Shown: positions 35,141-44,069, counted from the first letter of the stretch. The stretch: DNA of 64,000 bases from Luteimonas vadosa (GCF_039543545.1 NZ_BAABJY010000002.1:1178001-1242000), one strand, 5' to 3'. Numbers and translations are program-made. The notes: generated from the letters alone by a model not told the origin.

Positions 35141-35344
35141 TTATTCCTTGGCAACGGACTTCTTGGCGACGGCCTTCTTCGCCGTCTTGCGGACGGACGT
35201 CTTCGTCGCGGTCTTGGCCGCGGCCTTCTTCGCGACCGGCGCGGAGGCGGAGCCCGCGGCCTTCTTGGTCACCTGCGTACGGGCATTGCCGTAGCTGGAG
35301 TTGTAACGCTTGCCCTTGGCGGTCTTGCGGTCGCCCTTGCCCAT
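35141..35344 (-). CDS. 30S ribosomal protein bTHX with histone H1-like tail
   Basis: A 67-residue very basic protein. The first 24 residues (MGKGDRKTAKGKRYNSSYGN core) match the bTHX ribosomal protein, which binds the 30S subunit. Residues 25-67 are almost entirely Lys, Ala, Thr and Val in AKKA/AAKT-type repeats, like the C-terminal tail of histone H1 and of bacterial AlgP/HC1-like proteins. The usual bTHX is much shorter. The ATG at 35344 has AGGAG upstream and the longer frame before it is unsupported. It is followed by a terminator on its own strand. Whether the tail binds rRNA, DNA or both is not known. Confidence 0.85.
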   Translation of the reverse strand: MGKGDRKTAKGKRYNSSYGNARTQVTKKAAGSASAPVAKKAAAKTATKTSVRKTAKKAVAKKSVAKE

Positions 35345-35438
35345 CTTGTTGCTCCTGGTCCTGGATTCCCCTGCCTCGGCGGCAGGTGCTGTCGCGAGTG
35401 CACAGCGAGGCGCGAATCCTAGCACGCGGCTCGCCCCC

Positions 35439-35867
35439 TCACCCGCCGCCGGCCGCTCCAGCGCCATGCGTCAGCCGCAAGTTGGCCAGGTGCGCGGCCG
35501 CCAGCAATCCCCCGCCCAGGGCCATCACCGCCGCGTGCAGCAGGCCGTGCGTATGCAGGCTGGTGAACGCGCCCGCCCAGACCATCACAAGGCCCGGAAG
35601 CAGCAGGGCCCAGGCGCGGAAGGCCCGGTGCCGGCGGTAGCCGAGCGTCAGCGTGGTCAGGCCCAACAAGGTGGCGAAGACCACGAAGGCCTGGTCCAGG
35701 TCGATCCACCCCCCCACGTTGAGCCCCAAGGCCGGCAGCAGGGCCAGCGCAAGCGGCAAGAGGGCGCAGTGCACGGCGCACAGGAAGGATGCGGCGAACC
35801 CGAACCGGTCCGCCGTCCGCAACGCGGCTCGGGGCTGAACGATGACTTCCGGGCGGTGGGCGTCCAT
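35439..35867 (-). CDS. MerC-domain membrane protein
   Basis: A 142-residue inner membrane protein of the MerC family with about four hydrophobic helices (near 22-48, 55-77, 85-105, 110-132). The first helix carries SFLCAVHCALLP, the paired Cys/His typical of MerC, which moves mercuric or other soft metal ions. In this position, facing a His-rich TonB receptor and near zur, it is more likely linked to zinc or another divalent metal than to mercury, and no mer genes are seen. The ATG at 35867 is very close to an AT-rich operator-like site, so the transcript may be leaderless (inference). Confidence 0.85.
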   Translation of the reverse strand: MDAHRPEVIVQPRAALRTADRFGFAASFLCAVHCALLPLALALLPALGLNVGGWIDLDQAFVVFATLLGLTTLTLGYRRHRAFRAWALLLPGLVMVWAGAFTSLHTHGLLHAAVMALGGGLLAAAHLANLRLTHGAGAAGGG

Positions 35868-35870
35868 GGT

Positions 35871-35887
35871 GAAACATTATAACATCC
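35871..35887. promoter_or_regulatory. Zur-box-like site and overlapping divergent -10 elements
   Basis: GAAACATTATAACATCC here reads TGTTATAAT on the opposite strand, which matches half of the Zur consensus (TGTTATAnTATAACA); the other half is poorly conserved. TATAAC on the plus strand (35878-35883) and TATAAT on the minus strand (35876-35881) could serve as -10 boxes for the TonB receptor and the MerC gene. A zur gene lies 2.5 kb away. Confidence 0.5.
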
Positions 35888-35921
35888 AGCGGGTCTTCGC
35901 CCTGCCCGGATCCCTGCCCGC

Positions 35922-38105
35922 ATGAACAGCGCTCAACGCCCCGGCTCGCCTGCATTGCCCCGCCGTTCCCGCCTCGCCCTGGCGCTTTGCCTGGCCCCGG
36001 GCCTCGCCCTGCCCGCCGTGGCCCAGGACGACCCGCGGCACGAAGAGCCCACCGACCTGGACGCCGTCATCGTGCGTGCCACACCACTGCCCAAGACGGC
36101 GGAGGATCTCACCCGCCCGGTGGAGGTCCTGGCTGGCGCCCGGCTCGACGAGGCCAAGGCCAACTCGCTGGGCGAGACCGTCGCGCGCCTGCCCGGGGTG
36201 CAGTCGTCGTACTTCGGGCCCGGCGTCGGCCGACCGATCATCCGCGGCCTGGACGGCGCCCGGGTGCAGGTACTCAATGACGGCCTCGGCTCAGGCGACG
36301 TCTCCACCCTCAGTGCCGACCATGCGGTCAGCATCGAGCCCTTCCTCGCCAACCAGATCGAAGTGCTCAAGGGACCGGCCACCCTGCTCTACGGCAGCGG
36401 GGCGATCGGCGGCGCGGTGAACGTGGTCGACGGCCGCATCCCCGAGGCGGTCACCGCGCAACCGCTCGAGGGCCGTGCCGAGCTGCGCGCGGGCAGCGTC
36501 AACGACGAGAAGACCGGGATGGTCCGCGTTGACGCCACCTCGGCGTCGGGCAACCTGGTGTTCCACGTCGATGGCCTGCACCGCGAGACCGGCGACTACG
36601 ACATCCCCGGATTCGCCGAGAGCGCTGGCTTGCGTGCGGAGGAAGCTGCGGAAGGCGAAGAGGCCGAAGAGATCGCCGGCACCCTGCCCAACAGCGCCCT
36701 GCGCACAGACAGCGGTGCACTGGGCGTTTCCTGGGTCGGTGGACGCGGCTTCATCGGCGTCGGCGCCAGCCTGTTCAATACCCGCTACGGCATCCCCGGT
36801 GCGGCCCACCACCACGACGACGGGCACGACGAGGCCGATGGGAGTGAAGACGCCCAGGTGGACATCGTGCTCGACCAGCGCCGCCAAGAAGTCCGTGCGG
36901 GCCTCGACGAACTCGGCGCCTTCCAGACCCTGCGGGTGAAACTGGCGCGCAACGATTACACCCATACCGAGTTCGAAGGCGGCGCCGTGGGCACCGTGTT
37001 CGACAACCGCGCTTACGAGGGCCGCGCGGAACTGGTCCACCGCGCGTGGGCGGGGTGGACCGGCGCCTTCGGGCTGCAGGTGTCGCGGCGCGAATTCAGT
37101 GCCGTCGGCGACGAGGCGTTCGTGCCGGGATCCGATTCGCGCGACACCGGCCTGTTCTGGGTCGGCGAGCGCGATTTCGGTGCGCTGTCGCTGGAACTCG
37201 GGGCGCGCCACGACCGCAGCAGCATCGACGTCGACCCCGCCGTGGCCGTCGGACCGTCCCGTGACTTCGACGGCACCAGCCTGTCGGCCGCAGCGCGCTG
37301 GAACTTCGGCGAGGACGTCCATCTGTCGCTGGGACTGGATCGCGCGCAGCGCGCGCCAGCGGCGGAGGAGCTCTATTCCAACGGGCTGCACGTCGCCACC
37401 GGAAGCTTCGAATTCGGCGACCCGACGCTGGACGTGGAAACCGCCCGTCGCGCCGAACTCGGCCTGCACTGGCATCGCGGCGCGCTCAAGCTGGACGCGG
37501 CCCTGTACCAGGTCCACTACGACGATTTCATCCATCTCGCCGACACCGGCGTGGAGGCGCACGGCACGCCGGCGCGGGTCTGGAACCAGGCCGATGCGCG
37601 CTTCACCGGCGGCGAGATCGACGTTCAGTGGACCTTCCTGGAGAACGAGACCGGTGCCTGGACCGCCCGCGTCTTCGCCGACACGGTGCGCGCCCGACTC
37701 ACCGGGGACGGCGAGCGCACGGTGGCCTTCGCCGTCGAGGAGGACGGCGAGGTCGAGGCGTTCACCGCAGACATCGCGCAGTCCGGCAACCTCCCACGGA
37801 TCGCCCCCGGGCGCGTCGGTGCGGAACTGCGTTGGGCCGGCAACGGCTGGCGCGCGGGCCTGGGTGCGGTGCGCTACGCCAGCCAGGACGACGTGGCCGC
37901 CTTCGAGACCGCCACCGATGGCTACACGCTCGTACACGCCAACCTGGCCTGGCACCGCGACACGCCCGGCGGGAACGCCTGGGAGCTGTTCCTGGACGGC
38001 AGCAACTTGCTCGACCAGGAGGCGCGCCCGCACACGTCCTTCCTCAAGGACCTGGCCCCCCTGCCCGGGCGCAGCGTGACCGCAGGCGTGCGTGTGTTCT
38101 TCTAG
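35922..38105 (+). CDS. TonB-dependent receptor, zinc-type (ZnuD-like)
   Basis: A 727-residue outer-membrane receptor. A signal peptide (1-34, ending PAVAQ) is followed by the plug domain with VEVLAGARLDEAKANSLGE and IIRGLDGARVQVLNDG, then a beta barrel ending in the aromatic RVFF. An extracellular loop near residue 294 is very rich in His and Asp (AAHHHDDGHDEADG), as in ZnuD zinc receptors. With the Zur-like box upstream and zur downstream, zinc uptake is the best reading; other divalent metals remain possible. The ATG at 35922 starts the signal peptide. Length fits ZnuD (about 730). No TonB-box sequence could be defined with certainty. Confidence 0.88.
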   Translation: MNSAQRPGSPALPRRSRLALALCLAPGLALPAVAQDDPRHEEPTDLDAVIVRATPLPKTAEDLTRPVEVLAGARLDEAKANSLGETVARLPGVQSSYFGPGVGRPIIRGLDGARVQVLNDGLGSGDVSTLSADHAVSIEPFLANQIEVLKGPATLLYGSGAIGGAVNVVDGRIPEAVTAQPLEGRAELRAGSVNDEKTGMVRVDATSASGNLVFHVDGLHRETGDYDIPGFAESAGLRAEEAAEGEEAEEIAGTLPNSALRTDSGALGVSWVGGRGFIGVGASLFNTRYGIPGAAHHHDDGHDEADGSEDAQVDIVLDQRRQEVRAGLDELGAFQTLRVKLARNDYTHTEFEGGAVGTVFDNRAYEGRAELVHRAWAGWTGAFGLQVSRREFSAVGDEAFVPGSDSRDTGLFWVGERDFGALSLELGARHDRSSIDVDPAVAVGPSRDFDGTSLSAAARWNFGEDVHLSLGLDRAQRAPAAEELYSNGLHVATGSFEFGDPTLDVETARRAELGLHWHRGALKLDAALYQVHYDDFIHLADTGVEAHGTPARVWNQADARFTGGEIDVQWTFLENETGAWTARVFADTVRARLTGDGERTVAFAVEEDGEVEAFTADIAQSGNLPRIAPGRVGAELRWAGNGWRAGLGAVRYASQDDVAAFETATDGYTLVHANLAWHRDTPGGNAWELFLDGSNLLDQEARPHTSFLKDLAPLPGRSVTAGVRVFF

Positions 38106-38115
38106 GGCAGCACCT

Positions 38116-38181
38116 GGGGGAAACGGAGGTCGTCCCCGTAAGCGCACGGAAACCCTGATGCTGTAAGCCGGATCCCGGCTT
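38116..38181 (+). ncRNA. Possible decayed cobalamin riboswitch
   Basis: In the gap after the TonB receptor three blocks recall the cobalamin riboswitch in order and spacing: GGGGGAAACGG at 38116, TCGTCCCCGTAAGCG at 38130 (canonical elements read GTCCCCGCAACGGTAAGC, so about 5 bases seem lost), and TAAGCCGGATCCCGGCTT at 38164, where the B12 box normally stands. The match is by eye and partial. No rightward gene follows, because zur converges from the right, so it would be an orphan remnant. Confidence 0.3.
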
Positions 38182-38348
38182 CCAGGACCCGGATATCGGA
38201 CCGCGCTGAAAGGATCACGCGGATCACGCAGCGCCTCCCGCATGCGCAAGCGCGCCTGGGTGCGGGGCGGACGGCTTGCCCGGGCGAAGTCGCAGAACGG
38301 CGCCGCCTTGTCCGGTCCCGCGGCTCCCCCGCAACCGCCGGGCGTCGC

Positions 38349-38849
38349 TCAACCCGGGTCCCGGCCCTTCGCGCTGCAGCGGGCGCACAACCCGTGCACT
38401 TCCAGGGTCTGCGCCTGGGGCTCGAATCCCAACGCGCGCGCGCGGTCGTCCAACGCTCGCACGACCTCGCGGTCCTCCAGTTCGACCGCGTCGTGGCAGC
38501 GATCGCAGATCAGGAACGGCACCGAATGCTGCGCCGTGCTGGGATGGTGGCACGCGACGAAGGCATTGACCGATTGCAGCTTGTGGATGAAGCCGTTGGC
38601 CAGCAGGAAATCGAGCGCGCGGTACACCGTCGGCGGGGCCGCCGCGCCGGGGCCCTCGCCTTGGCGCACCTGGTCCAGCAGGTCGTAGGCCTTGATCGGT
38701 TGCCCGACCTCGGCGATCAGCGCCAGCACCCGCGCGCGGATCGGCGTCAGCCGAAGGCCGCGCTCGCGGCACGCACGTTCGACCGCCACCACATAGGCGG
38801 CGGCATCTTCGACGTGGTGGCGGGGATCGGTGCACTCGTGCCGGGGCAT
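38349..38849 (-). CDS. zur: Fur-family zinc regulator Zur
   Basis: A 166-residue Fur-family repressor. The winged-helix region is about residues 25-90 (GLRLTPIRARVLALI, PTVYRALDFLL), followed by a dimerisation domain with the zinc sites: HKLQSVNAFVACHHP, CDRCHD and a C-terminal CARC. The Cys pairs and short acidic N-terminus fit Zur better than Fur. Zur represses zinc uptake genes when zinc is plentiful; the adjacent His-rich TonB receptor and MerC-type gene are the natural targets. The ATG at 38849 gives the usual family start (MPRHECTDPRHH); the open frame continues upstream without support. Confidence 0.88.
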   Translation of the reverse strand: MPRHECTDPRHHVEDAAAYVVAVERACRERGLRLTPIRARVLALIAEVGQPIKAYDLLDQVRQGEGPGAAAPPTVYRALDFLLANGFIHKLQSVNAFVACHHPSTAQHSVPFLICDRCHDAVELEDREVVRALDDRARALGFEPQAQTLEVHGLCARCSAKGRDPG

Positions 38850-39015
38850 GGGGTCATGATGGTGGCAAACACGCCGGCGCTCAATGCATGGCAGCCGCGG
38901 CCAGCGGCCGGCGCGCGTTCCAGCGTGCGCCACGCGGAGGGATGCGGGTGGCATGTCCGGACCTCGAGCAGGCACCCGTCCGGCGGCGTGGTTGCCCGAG
39001 GGTGCGGGGATTCGC

Positions 39016-40434
39016 CTATGACGCGTCGATCAGCGCCAGCGCCGCGTCGATGCGATTCAAGGCCTCGTCGCGACCGGCGAGGTAGACGGTGTGCGCGATG
39101 TCCGGGCTGACCTGCGTGCCCGTGATCGCCACTCGCATCGGCTGCGCCACCTTGCCCATGCCCAGTCCCAGCGCCTCGGCGGTTGCGTGCAGCGCCTCGC
39201 CGACGGCTTCCACGGTCCATGAGGGCAGCTTCGCCAGGCGTTCGCGCGCCTCGGCCAGGGGCATGCCGGCCTCGGCGGTGAGGTGCTTGGCGACCGCCTT
39301 GTCGTCGTAGACGGCCAACGGCTGGTACCAGACCAGTGCGCGTTCGGACATGTCCTTGAGGGTCTGGACGCGATCCCGCAGTGCCAGCACGACATCCGCA
39401 GGCGCGGGTCCGTCCTGCGGATCGCACCCCGCCTGCCGCAGGTGCCAGTCGAGGTGCGCGGCGACGTCCTGCGGCGCGTCGGCCTTGAGGTATTGCTGGT
39501 TGAGCCAGCCAAGCTTGGCTGGATCCATGCGCGCCGCCTTGGCGTTGACGTCCTTGAGGTCGAACAGCGCCGTCATCTCGGCGATGGAGAACACCTCCTG
39601 GTCGCCATGCGACCAGCCAAGCCGCACCAGATAGTTCAGCAGGGCGTGCGGGAGGTAGCCGGCGTCGCGGTACTGCATCACGTCGGCGGCCCCGGTGCGC
39701 TTGGAGAGCTTGGCGCCGTGCTCGTCCAGGATCATGGGCAGGTGGGAGAACGACGGCACGCCGCCCGCCAAGCCCAGTTCGATCAGCGCGCGATAGATGT
39801 TGATCTGGCGCGGCGTGTTGTTGACGTGGTCGTCGCCGCGCACGACATCGGTGATCTCCATGTCGACATCGTCGACCACCACGGCGAAGTTGTAGGTCGG
39901 GTGCCCGTCGGGGCGCAGGATCACCAGGTCGTCCAGTTCGCCATTGGCGATCTCGATCCGACCCTTGACCTTGTCGTCCCACGCCACCGTGCCCTCCAAG
40001 GGGTTCTTGAGCCGGATGACGCGATTGGGGTCATCGCGCCATGCTTCGCCGCGCTCCCGGTAGGCGCCGTTGTAGCGAGGTTTCCCGCCGGCAGCCATGG
40101 CCGCCTCGCGCATGGCGTCGAGCTCGTCCTTCGACTCGTAGGCGTAATAGGCATGCCCGCCGGCGACGAGCTGCTCGGCGACTTCCCGGTAGCGGTCCAG
40201 GCGATGGGTCTGGTAGACCGGGCCCTCGTCGTAATCGAGCCCCAGCCAGTCCATCGCCTGCAGGATGGCGTCGATCGCCGCCTGCGTGCTGCGCTCGCGG
40301 TCGGTGTCCTCGATGCGCAGGATGAACTGGCCACCGTGCCGCCGCGCCTCCAGCCAGCAGTACAGCGCGGTACGCGCGCCGCCGATGTGGAGGTAACCGG
40401 TCGGGCTCGGGGCGAAACGGGTACGACAGGCCAT
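39016..40434 (-). CDS. gltX: Glutamate--tRNA ligase
   Basis: A 472-residue class I glutamyl-tRNA synthetase. The HIGH-type motif is PTGYLHIGGARTALY near residue 11 and the KMSKS-type motif is KLSKRTG near residue 240, with the Rossmann core and C-terminal anticodon-binding helices of usual length. The IEDTDRERST motif confirms the Glu/Gln class. It is essential, charging tRNA-Glu. The start at 40434 gives the standard N-terminus (MACRTRFAPSPTGYL). It is divergent from lpxH with a 125-base gap and convergent with nothing close except zur's upstream region. Confidence 0.97.
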   Translation of the reverse strand: MACRTRFAPSPTGYLHIGGARTALYCWLEARRHGGQFILRIEDTDRERSTQAAIDAILQAMDWLGLDYDEGPVYQTHRLDRYREVAEQLVAGGHAYYAYESKDELDAMREAAMAAGGKPRYNGAYRERGEAWRDDPNRVIRLKNPLEGTVAWDDKVKGRIEIANGELDDLVILRPDGHPTYNFAVVVDDVDMEITDVVRGDDHVNNTPRQINIYRALIELGLAGGVPSFSHLPMILDEHGAKLSKRTGAADVMQYRDAGYLPHALLNYLVRLGWSHGDQEVFSIAEMTALFDLKDVNAKAARMDPAKLGWLNQQYLKADAPQDVAAHLDWHLRQAGCDPQDGPAPADVVLALRDRVQTLKDMSERALVWYQPLAVYDDKAVAKHLTAEAGMPLAEARERLAKLPSWTVEAVGEALHATAEALGLGMGKVAQPMRVAITGTQVSPDIAHTVYLAGRDEALNRIDAALALIDAS

Positions 40435-40559
40435 GCGTGACTCGCGGAACGAGGGAATCGACGATTTTACCGCTTGCCGTCCCGCAGCGAGCGGCTGGGG
40501 GCCCGAGGATCACAGGGTCCACGGGAACGGCATGGCGGGCGCGGGCCTACAATCGGCGC

Positions 40560-41291
40560 ATGCCCACGCTGTTCATCTCCGACCTGCACCTCGACGACGC
40601 GCGGCCCGGCAGCACCCGCCTGTTCGGCGAATTCATCGACGGCGAGGCGCGCGGCGCGGACGCGCTGTACATCCTGGGCGACCTGTTCGAGGCCTGGATC
40701 GGCGACGACGATCCCTCGCAGGCCGGTGCCTTGGTGGCGCGGAAGCTCAAGGCGCTTTCCGACGACGGGGTGCCCGTCTTCTTCATTCACGGCAATCGCG
40801 ACTTCCTGCTCGGCGACGCGTACGCCGAGCGCTGCGGCATGACGCTGTTGCCCGACCCGACGCGCGTCGACCTGCATGGAACTCCCACGCTACTGATGCA
40901 TGGCGACACCCTGTGCACCGGCGACCTTGCCTACCAGCAGTTCCGCGCGCAGACCCGGGATCCGGAATGGCAACGGCAATTCCTGTCGCAGCCGCTCGAG
41001 GCGCGGCTGGCGTTCGCCCGCCAAGCGCGGGGCGCCAGCGCGAAGCACCAGGGCGCGCTGCGCGAAGCCGGGACCATGGAAACGATCACCGACGTCGCGC
41101 CCGATGCGGTGGACGACGCCTTCCGGGCGCACGGCATCGATCGGATCATCCACGGCCACACCCATCGGCCGGCGATCCACTGCCAGGACGGGCGCACCCG
41201 CATCGTGCTGGGCGACTGGTACGAACAGGGATCGGTCTTGCGGGTCGATGGCGACGGGACCGAACTCGCCGGACTGGACCCGGTGGCATGA
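40560..41291 (+). CDS. lpxH: UDP-2,3-diacylglucosamine diphosphatase
   Basis: A 243-residue metallophosphoesterase that cleaves UDP-2,3-diacylglucosamine to lipid X and UMP in lipid A synthesis, at the cytoplasmic face of the inner membrane. The calcineurin-like metal motifs are SDLHLDD, YILGDLFEAWIGDD, HGNRDFLLG, MHGDTLC and HGHTHRPA. Length equals E. coli LpxH. The ATG at 40560 gives the canonical MPTLFISDLHL start. It follows gltX divergently; the next gene is on the other strand. Confidence 0.96.
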   Translation: MPTLFISDLHLDDARPGSTRLFGEFIDGEARGADALYILGDLFEAWIGDDDPSQAGALVARKLKALSDDGVPVFFIHGNRDFLLGDAYAERCGMTLLPDPTRVDLHGTPTLLMHGDTLCTGDLAYQQFRAQTRDPEWQRQFLSQPLEARLAFARQARGASAKHQGALREAGTMETITDVAPDAVDDAFRAHGIDRIIHGHTHRPAIHCQDGRTRIVLGDWYEQGSVLRVDGDGTELAGLDPVA

Positions 41292-41432
41292 CAGGTGCGA
41301 CCGGCACCATGCGCGGGCCGCGCCGGACCACGACGTCACCGGCTAGTCGATCGCTTCGGCACATCCCTGCAGGGTTCGCCCGCCGCGGGCGAAGGACGCG
41401 ACATGCGTCCAGGTCTTGTCGGCCATCGTGTC

Positions 41433-41729
41433 CTAGCAGGGGCCGGGCTTGAGGCGCAGGAGGAATGGTGGGTTGCCGGCACGCTGGGTAAACACGACAT
41501 CAGTGCCGTCGATGAGGCGTTCTGCCGGAATCACCGTGCCGTCCACGTTCTCCGGCGTCCTGAACACCAACCGCGCGCCGTCGACGTCGACCGACCAGAA
41601 GGGCTCGTTGCCGGCGGCGCGGTAACGGTGGGTCGAAGGACCTTCCCCGGCCCGCGGCGGCAGGGACGCGCAGGCCGATGCCAGCGCGAGGACCAACAGG
41701 CCAACCGGCATGCACCTGCCCACGCTCAT
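41433..41729 (-). CDS. Small lipoprotein (COG3650-like)
   Basis: A 98-residue lipoprotein. The signal (residues 1-20) ends in LASAC, putting a lipidated Cys near residue 20. The mature part contains RAAGNEPFWSVDVDGARLVF, the hallmark of COG3650-like envelope proteins, whose members are usually longer; the chain ends shortly after a second strand with LRLKPGPC, so it may be a short version or lack one domain. Function is unknown in the family. It is oriented with the DUF455 gene upstream, 51 bases away, and is convergent with lpxH. Confidence 0.65.
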   Translation of the reverse strand: MSVGRCMPVGLLVLALASACASLPPRAGEGPSTHRYRAAGNEPFWSVDVDGARLVFRTPENVDGTVIPAERLIDGTDVVFTQRAGNPPFLLRLKPGPC

Positions 41730-41779
41730 GGCGCCCTCCCCCACGTTCGACGACATCCGTTGCAACGCGGCATACCGCG

Positions 41780-42583
41780 TCATCCGGCCAGCTCGCGCAA
41801 TGCAGCCAGTTCCCGTTCGCCGAACCCGGCGGCCAGCCGGGCCTCCTCGTTGAACGGACCGTGGAGCACGGCGCGGGCATACTCGGCCAGCAGCTCGCGG
41901 AACTTCGCTTCCGGCTCGTCCCCGCTGCGTGCGCAGAACCATCGGAACCAGCGGCTGCCGGCGGCCACGTGGGCGACCTCCTCGCGAAGGATCGTCTCCA
42001 GGATGCCGGCCGTCGCCTCGTCGCCCAGCTTGCGCAGTTTCACGATCATCCCCGGGGTGACGTCCAGCCCGCGGGCCTCCAACACCCGTGGCACCAGCGC
42101 CATCCGGGCAAGCCCGTCGTGCGCGGTCTTCTCGGCCATTTCCCACAGGCCGTTGTGCGCATCGAAGTCGCCGTAGTCGTGGCCGAGGTCCTGGAGCCGC
42201 GCGCGCAGCATCGCGAAGTGGCGCGCTTCATCGTCGGCGACCGCGACCCAGTCCGCGTAGAAGTCTCCGGGCATGCCGCGGAACCGGTAGACCGCGTCCC
42301 AGGCCAGGTCGATGGCGTTGAACTCGATGTGGGCGATGGCGTGCACGAAGGCGGCGCGGCCCACTGGGGTCCCGAGTCCGCGGCGCGGCAGTTCGCGGGG
42401 ATGCACGAGGGCGGGCCTGGCGGGACGGCCAGGCATGGCGATCGGCCCGGGTGGCGTGGCCGTGCCATCGATGTCGAGCTCCCCGCGCCGGTAGGCCGCG
42501 GCGGCCGCGAAGCTCATCGCCAGCTTCTCGTCGGGCTGGCTGGCGGCCAGGCAGTCCCGGGCCGCCTGGAACAGGCAAGGCAT
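41780..42583 (-). CDS. DUF455 ferritin-like protein
   Basis: A 267-residue helical protein of the DUF455/ferritin-like group. Di-iron ligands are visible in HAIAHIEFNAIDLAWDAV, DDEARHFAML and ILREEVAHVAAG, spaced as in a four-helix ferritin-like bundle. Members are thought to be di-iron oxygenases or oxidases, with MiaE (tRNA hydroxylase) as a distant relative; no substrate can be fixed. There is no signal peptide. It sits 14 bases downstream of purF and may be cotranscribed with it. Confidence 0.85.
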   Translation of the reverse strand: MPCLFQAARDCLAASQPDEKLAMSFAAAAAYRRGELDIDGTATPPGPIAMPGRPARPALVHPRELPRRGLGTPVGRAAFVHAIAHIEFNAIDLAWDAVYRFRGMPGDFYADWVAVADDEARHFAMLRARLQDLGHDYGDFDAHNGLWEMAEKTAHDGLARMALVPRVLEARGLDVTPGMIVKLRKLGDEATAGILETILREEVAHVAAGSRWFRWFCARSGDEPEAKFRELLAEYARAVLHGPFNEEARLAAGFGERELAALRELAG

Positions 42584-42596
42584 CAGCGCACGCGCG

Positions 42597-44069
42597 TTAC
42601 AACGCCAGCCGGCGCTGCCGCTTGGCGTCGTCGGAACGCAGCTGCTGGAGGCGCTCGAAGTAACCCGGTTCCACGCCGGTGATGTACTCGCCGCTGAAGC
42701 ATGAGCTGTCGAACCTGCGGCCCGGGAACTTCGGCCCCGCCACGGCCGCCTCGAGGTCGGCCAGGTCCTGGTAAACGAGCCAGTCGCAGCCGATCATGCG
42801 CTCGATCTCGGCCTCGCTGCGGCCGTGCGCGATCAGTTCCTCGGGCGTCGGCATGTCGATGCCGTAGATGTTGGGATGGCGCACGGGAGGTGCGGCGGAG
42901 GCGAGGTAGACCTTTCGCGCCCCGGCATCGCGCGCCATCTGCACGATCTGCCGCGAGGTGGTGCCGCGCACGATGGAATCGTCCACCAGCAGGACGACGC
43001 GGCCGCGGAACTCGAGCGGGATCGGGTTGAGCTTGCGCTTGACCGATTTCGCGCGTTCGCCCTGCCCCGGCATGATGAAGGTCCGGCCGACGTACCGGTT
43101 CTTGATGAAGCCCTCGCGGTACTTCACGCCCAGCACGCTCGCGAGCTCGAGCGCCGAGTCGCGCGAGGTGTCCGGGATCGGGATCACCACGTCGATGTCG
43201 TGGTCCGGGCGCTCGCGCAGGATCTTCTCGCCCAGGGTCACGCCCATGCGCATCCGGGCCTTGTGCACCGAGATGTCCTCGATCATCGAGTCGGGGCGCG
43301 CGAAATAGACGTACTCGAAGATGCACGGCGCCGGCTCGCCCGGTTCGGCGCACATGCGCGTGTGCAGCTCGCCGCGCGCGGTGACCACCACGCCCTCGCC
43401 GGGACGCACGTCGCGCACGCGCTCGAAGCCCAGGATGTCCAGTGCCACTGACTCGGATGCCACCGCGTATTCGTCGCTGCCATCGACCACGCGCTTGCCC
43501 AGGACCAGGGGGCGGATGCCGTGCCGGTCGCGGAAGGCGACCAGGCCGAGGCCCAGGACCGTGGCGACCGCTGCGTATCCGCCCCTCGAGCGCCGGTTCA
43601 CGCCTTCGATCGCGCGGAACGCGGACTCCGGCGACAAGCTGCGTTCACGGTCCAGTTCGTGCGCGAAGACGTTCAGCAGCACTTCGGAGTCGGACTCGGT
43701 GTTGATGTTGCGGCGGTCCTCCTCGAACACCTCGCGCCGCAGGGCATCGGTGTTGATCAGGTTGCCGTTGTGCGCCAGCGCGATGCCGTACGGCGAGTTG
43801 ACGTAGAACGGCTGCGCCTCGTCGGTGCCCTCGCTGCCGGCGGTCGGGTAGCGGCAATGGGCGATGCCGACGCGGCCCTCGAGCAAGGCCATCGCGCGCG
43901 CATCGAACACGTCGCGCACCAGGCCGTTGCCCTTGTGCACGCGCAGCTGCGTCCCGACGGCCGTCGCGATGCCGGCCGCGTCCTGCCCCCGGTGCTGCAG
44001 CACGGTCAGTCCGTCGTAGAGCGCGGGAGCGACTTCGGAGGTGGCGACGATGCCGATGATGCCGCACAT
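42597..44069 (-). CDS. purF: Amidophosphoribosyltransferase
   Basis: A 490-residue PurF that makes 5-phosphoribosylamine from PRPP and glutamine, the first step of purine synthesis. The Ntn nucleophile Cys2 is exposed after Met removal (MCGIIGIVA), and the PRPP-binding loop is in VVLLVDDSIVRGTTSRQ. The glutaminase region RVGIAHCRYPTAG and the YISFARPDS-type motif are present. Length is typical. It is preceded upstream by a SPOR-domain gene after only 50 bases; in related gammaproteobacteria cvpA normally lies between, and it is missing here. Confidence 0.97.
   Translation of the reverse strand: MCGIIGIVATSEVAPALYDGLTVLQHRGQDAAGIATAVGTQLRVHKGNGLVRDVFDARAMALLEGRVGIAHCRYPTAGSEGTDEAQPFYVNSPYGIALAHNGNLINTDALRREVFEEDRRNINTESDSEVLLNVFAHELDRERSLSPESAFRAIEGVNRRSRGGYAAVATVLGLGLVAFRDRHGIRPLVLGKRVVDGSDEYAVASESVALDILGFERVRDVRPGEGVVVTARGELHTRMCAEPGEPAPCIFEYVYFARPDSMIEDISVHKARMRMGVTLGEKILRERPDHDIDVVIPIPDTSRDSALELASVLGVKYREGFIKNRYVGRTFIMPGQGERAKSVKRKLNPIPLEFRGRVVLLVDDSIVRGTTSRQIVQMARDAGARKVYLASAAPPVRHPNIYGIDMPTPEELIAHGRSEAEIERMIGCDWLVYQDLADLEAAVAGPKFPGRRFDSSCFSGEYITGVEPGYFERLQQLRSDDAKRQRRLAL

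Noticed and set aside
36291..38249. Open frame of 652 codons opposite the TonB receptor
   Set aside because: It is the reverse frame of the well-supported receptor gene and shows no recognisable motif.
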